Assembly: GCA_021413535.1 (NCBI GenBank)
Contig: JAIOQF010000272.1
Span: forward strand, 1 to 6,823
DNA: 6,823 nt
Source of the DNA: Verrucomicrobiota bacterium
Lineage (GTDB): Bacteria; Verrucomicrobiota; Verrucomicrobiia; Verrucomicrobiales; Verrucomicrobiaceae
Reading direction: 5' to 3'
This document shows, in pieces, positions 1-5,693 of the stretch. The notes under the pieces are model-generated. The model did no database searches and was not told where the DNA came from. It worked only from the letters and a program-made list of their open reading frames with translations. The position numbers and the translations under genes were made by a program. Every line of letters starts with the position of its first letter. Position 1 is the first letter of the stretch.

Positions 1-741
1 GCCCACCTCATCCGCGAGATACCCGGCGAAGCTGACATAATTTACCAGCGCATCGAACCAGACATAATTCACAAAGCGGCTGTCAAAAGGCAGCGGAATG
101 CCCCAGCTCAGGCGCTCTTTCGGTCGCGAGATGCACAAATCCTGTCCACCCTCCAGCGCATTGAGCGCGTCATAGGCGCGGAAGGCGGGCGTGATGAAAT
201 CTGGATGTGACTGGATGAAGCTGCGGAGCCAGTCGATGTGTTCGCTCAGTTTGAAATACCAGTTCTCCTCCTCGATCTCGACCACCTCGCCCCACTCCTC
301 GCCGTAGCTGCCATCGGCACCGCGCTCCTTGTCAGTCAGAAACTGCTCCTGCCGCACACTGTAGAAACCCTGGTAACTTTTTTTGTAAAGCTGCCCGCGA
401 TCCAGCAACTCTTGCAGCAGCGCCTGCACTACGCGCTTGTGTTTGTCATCGGTCGTCGCCGCCCAGCCGTTGTAGCGCACGTTAATCTTGTCCCAGAGCG
501 CGACGAATTTTTCCGTGATACCGGAGACAAAGTCCTGCGGCGACAGCCCGGCCTTCTCCGCGCTCTTCTGCACCTTCTGTCCATGCTGGTCCACACCGGT
601 GAGAAAATAGACTTCACAACCATTGAGCCGTTGGAACCGGGTCATCACATCCGCCAGCACCTTTTCATAAGCATGCCCGATATGCGGCGCTGCGTTGGTG
701 TAATCAATCGCGGTGGTGATGTAGTAAGGCTTCGCGTTCAA
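1..741 (-). CDS. metG: Methionyl-tRNA synthetase, N-terminal 247 residues (3' end outside window)
   Basis: This cytoplasmic class I aminoacyl-tRNA synthetase charges tRNA-Met with methionine. The frame opens MNAKPYYITTAIDYTNAAPH and continues into the HIGH signature at residues 20-23 (PHIGHAYEKVLAD). The FLTGVDQHGQKV block follows at about 46-57, and the typical catalytic-domain segments SWGIPLPFD (212-220) and VWFDALVNY (227-235) come later. The KMSKS loop and anticodon-binding domain lie beyond base 1. The connective region reads YSVRQEQFLTDKE (127-139), where zinc-binding relatives have a Cys-x-x-Cys knuckle, so this looks like the zinc-free form. The start is TTG at 741: no ATG or GTG lies upstream before an in-frame TAA, and the next Met (residue 33) would remove HIGH. 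No Shine-Dalgarno is visible, and the leader consists of heptad repeats. The gene follows the small TPR gene after 116 bp. The family call is secure; the exact start is slightly less so. Confidence 0.95.
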   Translation of the reverse strand, partial: MNAKPYYITTAIDYTNAAPHIGHAYEKVLADVMTRFQRLNGCEVYFLTGVDQHGQKVQKSAEKAGLSPQDFVSGITEKFVALWDKINVRYNGWAATTDDKHKRVVQALLQELLDRGQLYKKSYQGFYSVRQEQFLTDKERGADGSYGEEWGEVVEIEEENWYFKLSEHIDWLRSFIQSHPDFITPAFRAYDALNALEGGQDLCISRPKERLSWGIPLPFDSRFVNYVWFDALVNYVSFAGYLADEVG

Positions 742-748
742 GAGTGCA

Positions 749-847
749 GTTATGGGTTAGAAGTTAGGAGTTAATTGTTAGGAGCTAGGGGTCGCATTAT
801 CTCTTTCGCACGAATGTGCTGTCTGTTCAAAACACATAACTCATAAC
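749..847. repeat. Opposed clusters of heptanucleotide repeats (GTTAGGA type)
   Basis: On the plus strand, six 7-base units stand end to end at 749-790: GTTATGG, GTTAGAA, GTTAGGA, GTTAATT, GTTAGGA and GCTAGGG. Two related units, GTTATGA and GTTATGT, lie on the minus strand at 847-834, so the two arms face each other. The outer ends (plus GTTATGGG, minus GTTATGAG) are near-perfect inverted copies. Between the arms is a small GCAC-GAAT-GTGC hairpin (808-819). The cluster fills most of the spacer between the TPR gene's stop and the metG start. As the metG leader it places TAA every seven bases, giving stops in all three frames. Its function is unknown. Confidence 0.7.
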
Positions 848-857
848 CCCTCACATT

Positions 858-1202
858 TCACTCCTTCACCACCTTGCCGCCCAGCGACAAGATTCTCGCC
901 TTGCCCTTGGCATCCTCGGCTTCGGCGATCTGGCCGTTTTTGACATACATTTGCGAAAGCGCAGTCCAGGCCAGAAGATCGTTCGGGCGCAACGTGGTGG
1001 CCATCATCCCGGCACCGATGGCTTCCTTGATATTTTCCGTTTTCAGAAGCGCCATGCCAAGCGCGTGCCAGCCATCGGCGAACTGGGGGTCGAGCGCGAC
1101 ACACTGCCGATACAGCACAACTGCTTCCTCCATCTCACCAATGGCAACGTGGCCACTGGCATCGTCGTAGAGAGCGTCACGCTGAACGGAAGTATCGCTC
1201 AC
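858..1202 (-). CDS. Small tetratricopeptide (TPR) protein, coupled to the PpiD-like gene
   Basis: This 114-residue protein is made almost entirely of three TPR units, at about residues 7-40, 41-74 and 75-108. The TPR pattern is visible as A-x-x-G-x-x-x-E-A followed by a helix ending in LDP, as in GEMEEAVVLYRQCVALDP and GWHALGMALLKTENIKEA. There is no signal peptide or membrane segment, so it should be cytoplasmic unless carried by a partner. TPR folds bind proteins. The ATG at 1202 overlaps the TGA of the upstream chaperone gene (ATGA, 1199-1202), which predicts translational coupling and matched amounts. No other Shine-Dalgarno is visible. The pairing recalls E. coli PpiD with YfgM, a TPR protein, but YfgM has a membrane anchor and this protein does not. 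The fold is secure; partnership with the neighbour is inference. Confidence 0.85.
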   Translation of the reverse strand: MSDTSVQRDALYDDASGHVAIGEMEEAVVLYRQCVALDPQFADGWHALGMALLKTENIKEAIGAGMMATTLRPNDLLAWTALSQMYVKNGQIAEAEDAKGKARILSLGGKVVKE

Positions 1203-2740
1203 ATCCGGTCAGGTAGATTCGATTTCACATTCGCATCATCACGGCGACGATCAAACCACGCACTGATCAGTTCGCGCTGGGCCAGCACGGCCAGCGATTC
1301 ATCAATCCGCACGCGCATCGTGGCGCTGTCCTCGCGTTTCCGCAGCTCCTTGGATTTCACAAAAACCAGCAGCACGCCGTTATCGGTCTCCAACAGTTTT
1401 TTGGAAAAGCTTCCCGCAGGTGTCTGCTGGGCCTCTGCCGTGATCTTGTAGCCGTCATCTCCCAAGTCCTTGGGCGGCTCGGTCGGCGTGAACTCCGGCA
1501 GGTTCTGCGGCTCCAATTTCGCCTCTTTGGCGGCGTCATCAAATTTCTTCCCGGCCTGAATAGCGTCCCCCAATTCTTTCCGTGCGTCGTTCGCGGCTTT
1601 CATCATGGCTTCCTGCGCTTTTTGCGCAATGAGGATTTCCTTGATCTTGGGTTGCGCGTCCGCCAGTTCCTGCGGCTTTGATTCCTGCACTTCAGACACG
1701 GTGAAGAAATAGTAGCCCTTTTCTGACTGCACCGGATCGCTCACCAGATGCTTCTTCGGATCGTTGCGGAAGATTTCATAGGCGAGCTCCTGCTCCTTCT
1801 TCAGTTCTTCCGGCAACTCCGTCTGAGCAAAGGCGGGCAGGCTCTTGATTTCCTTGCCATGCTTCTTGGCCAGTTCATCCAGCGAGCGACCCGCGTAGCC
1901 TTCGTTGGAAAAATCTTCCACGGCCTTGCTGTATTCACCGTTTTTCTTGATCCGCTCCTCGACCGTCAGCTTGTCCAAACCCTGCGGCGTTTCAAACAAG
2001 ACGAAGCTTACCGCCCGTTTTTCAGCGGTCTTGAACTGATCTTTCTTCTGCTCGAAGTATTTTTTGATTTCATCATCAGAAACCTCTGCGGTCTTCTTGA
2101 AATTTTCCAGCACGAAGGGAATGGTCGCGACCTGAATCGTCTGGCAGGTGGCGGCATAGAACTGCTTGGCCAGATAAGAAGATGGAACTGCGTTGCCCGC
2201 CACGACCGTGATCAATTTCTGCAGGCCGAGCCAGTCGCGGATCAGATCATAAACATCACTCACGCGCATGCCGTAAATGCCGATGGAATTCTCGAATCCC
2301 TCGAGCTTCGCACGATCAAGTTCACCGTTCGTCTGAAATACGGGCAGGGAACGGAACTGCTCCTTAACCTCCGCATCCGAGGCGTGGATGCCGTTTTTCT
2401 CCAGTTCATACCGCAACAGCATCAAGTTAAAAACAAAATCACGCGGTATTTCCTCGCGCGCCTTGAAGCGCGGAGCGAAATTCACCAATGAATCGGCGAA
2501 GCCCGCGCGCCCGCCGAACAAGGAAAGCCTGAGGCTTTGGGAAATCTGGTAATACCTGGACAGCCGGTTGTATTCAGCGAAGTCATGCTCCTGACCATGA
2601 ATCGTAAAGGCCAGGTCATCGACGGTGCCGGGGCGGTTGCCAGTCTTCGTGTAGCTCCCCATGAAGGTGAAGCTGATGATCACAATGGCGGTGACGACGA
2701 GGAAAAGTGTCTTGTTGTGTCGACGGAGAAATTTGAGCAT
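1199..2740 (-). CDS. PpiD-like membrane-anchored SurA/parvulin-family chaperone
   Basis: The 513-residue protein has a short basic cytoplasmic tail (MLKFLRRHNK), one membrane helix at about 11-29 (TLFLVVTAIVIISFTFMGS) and a large domain predicted to be periplasmic. This is the layout of PpiD, an inner-membrane folding factor near the Sec translocon. Residues ~85-200 resemble the SurA N-terminal chaperone region (IPRDFVFNLMLLRYELEKNG, then SDAEVKEQF). Residues ~222-350 match a parvulin module: SDDEIKKYFEQKKDQFKTAEKR, then VSDPVQSEKGYYFFTVSEVQ. The usual S-H-I-L strand reads VSFVLF (244-249), so the catalytic His is replaced by Phe, and no GGDLG motif is seen. A second, weaker copy of the module's end lies at 401-461. 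It is therefore probably a chaperone with little or no isomerase activity. The ATG at 2740 is the only Met placed ahead of the membrane helix; no Shine-Dalgarno is visible. It sits 146 bp after the coiled-coil/TPR gene. Confidence 0.85.
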   Translation of the reverse strand: MLKFLRRHNKTLFLVVTAIVIISFTFMGSYTKTGNRPGTVDDLAFTIHGQEHDFAEYNRLSRYYQISQSLRLSLFGGRAGFADSLVNFAPRFKAREEIPRDFVFNLMLLRYELEKNGIHASDAEVKEQFRSLPVFQTNGELDRAKLEGFENSIGIYGMRVSDVYDLIRDWLGLQKLITVVAGNAVPSSYLAKQFYAATCQTIQVATIPFVLENFKKTAEVSDDEIKKYFEQKKDQFKTAEKRAVSFVLFETPQGLDKLTVEERIKKNGEYSKAVEDFSNEGYAGRSLDELAKKHGKEIKSLPAFAQTELPEELKKEQELAYEIFRNDPKKHLVSDPVQSEKGYYFFTVSEVQESKPQELADAQPKIKEILIAQKAQEAMMKAANDARKELGDAIQAGKKFDDAAKEAKLEPQNLPEFTPTEPPKDLGDDGYKITAEAQQTPAGSFSKKLLETDNGVLLVFVKSKELRKREDSATMRVRIDESLAVLAQRELISAWFDRRRDDANVKSNLPDRM

Positions 2741-2817
2741 GAGATGAATTCGGGTGGAAAAGAGTCGCGAAGTAACCGCTCAGGACGCAGTGGGTCAAAT
2801 CATTTTGAGTGATCCGC

Positions 2818-2867
2818 ACGGTCCTCTGTGCGGCCGTTAATCAGCTCTGAGCCGCACAAAGGACTGT
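2818..2867 (-). promoter_or_regulatory. Long RNA hairpin in the spacer before the PpiD-like gene (terminator-like or attenuator-like)
   Basis: In the minus-strand transcript, bases 2864-2851 (GUCCUUUGUGCGGC) pair with 2834-2821 (GCCGCACAGAGGAC) over 14 continuous positions, closing a 16-nt loop. The only non-Watson-Crick position is 2859/2826, which is U-G in this transcript but would be C-A if read from the plus strand. That favours a role in minus-strand RNA. Two further pairs lie below an A-C mismatch. The hairpin ends about 80 nt before the PpiD-like start. No run of U follows, so a classic intrinsic terminator is not supported; it could protect an mRNA 3' end, attenuate, or divide the operon. 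Confidence 0.6.
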
Positions 2868-2886
2868 CCGGACCAGCTTGTGCAAG

Positions 2887-4899
2887 TTACCGCGCCGCCG
2901 TGCTGGACTTCTCCTTTTTCGCGTCCGCCGGTGCAGCTGTCTCGGATTTTTTCAGGAGCTTTTCCAATGCGGCATCAGTTTTCACACCGTGATCCAGCGC
3001 ATTCTGATAATGCTTCCGGGCTAAATCCCAATCAGGCGGCGAGGAAGTGGCGTAGAGCACGGCGAGATTGAAATGGGCATCGCCGTATTTGGGGTCAATC
3101 GCCAGCGACTGCTTGAACTCGGACTCCGCCCGATGGCGATTGCCCAGTCGTCCGGAAATAATGCCCAGGTAGTGATGGGCGCGGGCGTTGTCATTGCTCT
3201 TGGCCACGCTCTTCTCAAAACTGGCCTGGGCCTCCTCCAGCATCCCCTTCTGAAAGTAGCCGACGCCGAGCCGGTAGTTCGCCTGATCGTTGTCTGGTTC
3301 GATGGCGATGCACTTCTGCAACAGCACCCGGGCATCATCATACTTTTTCTGCTGCTGCTTGATCACAGCGAGACTGATGAGCGCCGTGGTGCTCTTCGGA
3401 TTCGCCCGCAGGGCATCTTGATAAAGCTGCTCAGCAGTTTTGAAGTCGCCCTTGTCAGCGGCGTTCACGGCATCACGCAGAAGCTTTTGATCGGGCTTTA
3501 ACGCTTTTTCCTTGGACGAGGCGGCATCCGTTTTCGATTTGCCGTTCTTTTCAGTGTCATTTTCTGCCATGATCGTGGCGCGCACTCCCATGGAGGCAAC
3601 AAGTTGCTTCAACTCTGGTGCCGAGAATAGATTCTCTTCATCAGCCGCAATCTTGATGCGGGCGCTAGTCATCTCCTCAAGGTTGTCCATCAAGGTTTGT
3701 GAGGCGTTCTCCATCTTCTTCATCTCGGCGATGACCAGTTCCTTGGCCTGGCGCTGACGTTCCTGATGGCGCAGTTCACGCATGATGATGTCGTGCAGCA
3801 TCCGGTTTTCCTCCACGAGCTTCGCGTTCACCATCGACTTGCCGGCGGGCGTCTTCTCCATCCTAGCGTTCACCTCTTTCAGCTTGAGCGTGAGATCGGC
3901 GACCTGGGTCTGATAGGCGGTGTTTTCCTGGCGGAGTTTGACCAGATCATCTTGAATGCCCGCCACCTGACTCTTCAAGGCGGCAATTTCTTCATCCTTC
4001 TTTTCACCCGTGGCTTTCAAGGCGTCCACCTGCTCGCGCGCGGCGCTCAACTCGACCTTGAGCCGGGCATTCTCAGCGAGAATGTTCTTAACTTCCTCCG
4101 GCTTGCTGGTGTCGCGTTTCAATCCTTCAAGCTCAATCTCCAGATCTTTCTGGCGCGAGAGGCTCGTTTTGTTCTGGCTCTGGAGTGCGGCAATGGTTTT
4201 GTCTTTCTCAGAAAGTTGCTGGTCGCGCAGCGAGACCATCTCGCTGACCATCTTGGCCTCGTTGCGAAGCTTGGTCAGTTCCGCCATGGAACCTGAGGTG
4301 TCTTTGGAAAGCTTCTCGATTTGCGCATCCAGATCAGCCTTCTGCCTGGCCAGGAGATTGCGGTCTTGCTCCACCTTTTCTTTCTCCCGGATGGAGTTTG
4401 TATAGCCGTCCTCGTAGATTTTTCGCTGAGTGAGGAGGTCGTTGATCTGCTTCTGCAAATCGGCGTTCTGCTTTTGCAGCGCCTGGAACTGCTGGTTGAT
4501 GATGTCACCGGGATTCGCTCCTCCAGCCTGCGATGACTGCGTCGGAGTGATGACGGACGGCTGAATCGGTGGAATGGTTCCGATGGCTGGCTGACCCCCC
4601 TTGCCCGCCAGCCGCTGCAGTGTCTGTTCGATCATCTTGAGACGGTAGCTGACGACTTCCGGCTGCCAGGCTGGAAAAGTCCGCGCCACGCCGGTGATCA
4701 TTTGCTGAGCCTCTTGTAATTTCTGAATGGCACCTGGGATGTCATTCGCTTGTTCCAATCGTTCAGCCTGGGTGAAGACGAGATAGCCTTTGTAATATTG
4801 ATCGCCCGCGTCGCCAGCAGGCTGCTGGGCGGTGGTGCTGGTTAAACCAAATAACAAAAGCCCGGCCAGGATCAAAAGGATGACACGCATATTTGCCAT
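2887..4899 (-). CDS. Exported coiled-coil and TPR-repeat protein, function unknown
   Basis: With the start chosen here the protein has 670 residues. Residues 1-24 (MANMRVILLILAGLLLFGLT, then STTA) look like a signal peptide, probably cut before QQPAGD. A helical N-terminal region follows (32-97, GDQYYKGYLVFTQAERLEQ...), then a Pro/Gly/Ser-rich linker (103-132). A long coiled coil rich in Gln, Lys, Glu and Leu runs from about 135 to 415. Five TPR units occupy about 470-641 (for example KYDDARVLLQKCIAIEPD and ARAHHYLGIISGRLGNRHRA), and the tail is Lys/Ala-rich. The frame is open back to 5079, but that stretch overlaps trmD and encodes no leader, so a start near 4917, 4899 or 4890 is likely; none has a Shine-Dalgarno. 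The order signal, coiled coil, TPR recalls CpoB/YbgF of the Tol-Pal system, but this protein is much longer and I do not claim orthology. It ends on TAA just before a strong RNA hairpin. Confidence 0.8.
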   Translation of the reverse strand: MANMRVILLILAGLLLFGLTSTTAQQPAGDAGDQYYKGYLVFTQAERLEQANDIPGAIQKLQEAQQMITGVARTFPAWQPEVVSYRLKMIEQTLQRLAGKGGQPAIGTIPPIQPSVITPTQSSQAGGANPGDIINQQFQALQKQNADLQKQINDLLTQRKIYEDGYTNSIREKEKVEQDRNLLARQKADLDAQIEKLSKDTSGSMAELTKLRNEAKMVSEMVSLRDQQLSEKDKTIAALQSQNKTSLSRQKDLEIELEGLKRDTSKPEEVKNILAENARLKVELSAAREQVDALKATGEKKDEEIAALKSQVAGIQDDLVKLRQENTAYQTQVADLTLKLKEVNARMEKTPAGKSMVNAKLVEENRMLHDIIMRELRHQERQRQAKELVIAEMKKMENASQTLMDNLEEMTSARIKIAADEENLFSAPELKQLVASMGVRATIMAENDTEKNGKSKTDAASSKEKALKPDQKLLRDAVNAADKGDFKTAEQLYQDALRANPKSTTALISLAVIKQQQKKYDDARVLLQKCIAIEPDNDQANYRLGVGYFQKGMLEEAQASFEKSVAKSNDNARAHHYLGIISGRLGNRHRAESEFKQSLAIDPKYGDAHFNLAVLYATSSPPDWDLARKHYQNALDHGVKTDAALEKLLKKSETAAPADAKKEKSSTAAR

Positions 4900-4961
4900 A
4901 AAAAGAGTGGTGAGCATAGACCCGCACGGGGCTCTTGTCCAACGCCCCTTCGCATCTGCTG

Positions 4962-5630
4962 CTAAAGCAAATCCGGACGGTTCTGCCGCGTGCGCTCTCG
5001 CGCCTGTTCCGCGCGCCAGGCGATAATCTTCGCATGATCGCCGCTCAGCAGAATTTCCGGCACCTTCATCTCGCGCCATTCAGCCGGCCGGGTGTAGTGC
5101 GGATGATCAAGCAATCCTGATGCGCCGAAAGATTCTTGAATGGCGGATTCATCATCGCCCAGCACTCCCGGCAGCAGCCGCACCACGGCATCAATCACCA
5201 CCGCAGCCGCGATCGCGCCATTGGTGAGCACATAATCGCCAATACTTAATTCTTCATCGACACAACTCTCCACGATGCGCTGATCCACTCCTTCATAATG
5301 ACCGCAGAGAAATATCAGATGTTCCTCGCGACTGAGCCGCTCGGCATCCCGCTGATGAAACGGCCGACCCTGCGGTGTCAGCAGCAGCACCCGTGACTTG
5401 CTGGTGCGCAAGGGATCCAACGCTGCAAAAATAGGTTCCGGTTTCAGCACCATGCCGGGCCCACCGCCGAAAGGTTGATCATCCACCTGCCGGTGTTTGC
5501 CGATGCCCTGATCCCGCAAGTCGTGCACGCGCAGCGTCAGCAATCCCCGATCCTGGGCGCGACCGATCATGCTGGCCCCGAGCGGAACCGTGACGACTTC
5601 TGGGAACAACGTGATGACATCCACCTGCAT
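4962..5630 (-). CDS. trmD: tRNA (guanine-N1-)-methyltransferase TrmD
   Basis: TrmD uses AdoMet to methylate N1 of G37, next to the tRNA anticodon, and so prevents +1 frameshifting. The 222-residue protein shows the family order: MQVDVITLFPEVV at the N-terminus, VDDQPFGGGPGMVLKPEPI (49-67), LLTPQGRPFHQ (83-93), CGHYEGVDQRI (109-119), SIGDYVLTNGAIAAAVVIDA (129-148) and RLLPGVLG (151-158), then HPHYTRPAEW. The last blocks form the knotted SPOUT AdoMet site. Arg151 matches the catalytic Arg154 of E. coli. The residue matching Asp169 is Glu166, and the usual T/S-G-G-E is T-N-G-A (136-139). The C-terminus is shorter than in E. coli (255 residues). The frame extends to 5687, but the ATG at 5630 fits the family's N-terminus. 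It lies 63 bp after prfB, without the rpsP, rimM or rplS neighbours common elsewhere. Confidence 0.95.
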   Translation of the reverse strand: MQVDVITLFPEVVTVPLGASMIGRAQDRGLLTLRVHDLRDQGIGKHRQVDDQPFGGGPGMVLKPEPIFAALDPLRTSKSRVLLLTPQGRPFHQRDAERLSREEHLIFLCGHYEGVDQRIVESCVDEELSIGDYVLTNGAIAAAVVIDAVVRLLPGVLGDDESAIQESFGASGLLDHPHYTRPAEWREMKVPEILLSGDHAKIIAWRAEQARERTRQNRPDLL

Positions 5631-5693
5631 GGCGCACGTTAAACAAGCCGCGTTAGATCGCAACAACCGCCATTGAAGAGATCGCAAGACGAA

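Noticed and set aside
238..774. 178-codon plus-strand open frame
   Set aside because: It is antisense to metG, whose conserved motifs fix the coding strand, and its end runs into the heptad repeats.
1748..2491. 247-codon plus-strand open frame
   Set aside because: It lies wholly antisense to the PpiD-like gene, is rich in Leu/Phe/Arg as expected from reverse-reading a Lys/Glu-rich gene, and shows no recognisable motif.
2770..2798. Possible promoter for the PpiD-like gene: TTGACC, 17 bases, TTACTT on the minus strand
   Set aside because: The -35 box is good, but the -10 box matches the consensus at only two of six bases, so it is within chance for a 150-bp spacer.
3766..4296. 176-codon plus-strand open frame, with others at 3073-3501 and 4010-4405
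   Set aside because: All are antisense to the coiled-coil/TPR gene; its biased coiled-coil codons leave long stop-free stretches on the other strand.
4928..4948. GGGGC/GCCCC stem with an 11-base loop just after trmD, considered as a terminator
   Set aside because: The stem has only five pairs and no U-run follows, and the next gene starts within about 30-50 bases, so it is better taken as chance GC-rich pairing.
4918..5079. Upstream extension of the coiled-coil/TPR gene to an ATG at 5079
   Set aside because: It overlaps the well-supported end of trmD by 118 bases and would put a 60-residue Arg/Ala-rich stretch ahead of an obvious signal peptide.
5637..5687. N-terminal extension of TrmD to an ATG at 5687
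   Set aside because: It would add 19 residues (MRSLQWRLLR...) ahead of the universally placed MQVDVITLFPE start; the family does not carry them.
5631..5693. Spacer between prfB and trmD, checked for a frameshifted RF2 C-terminus
   Set aside because: The three minus-strand frames show no QIRSYV, D-x-RTG or FIEAYL-like residues, so the short C-terminus is not a simple frameshift.
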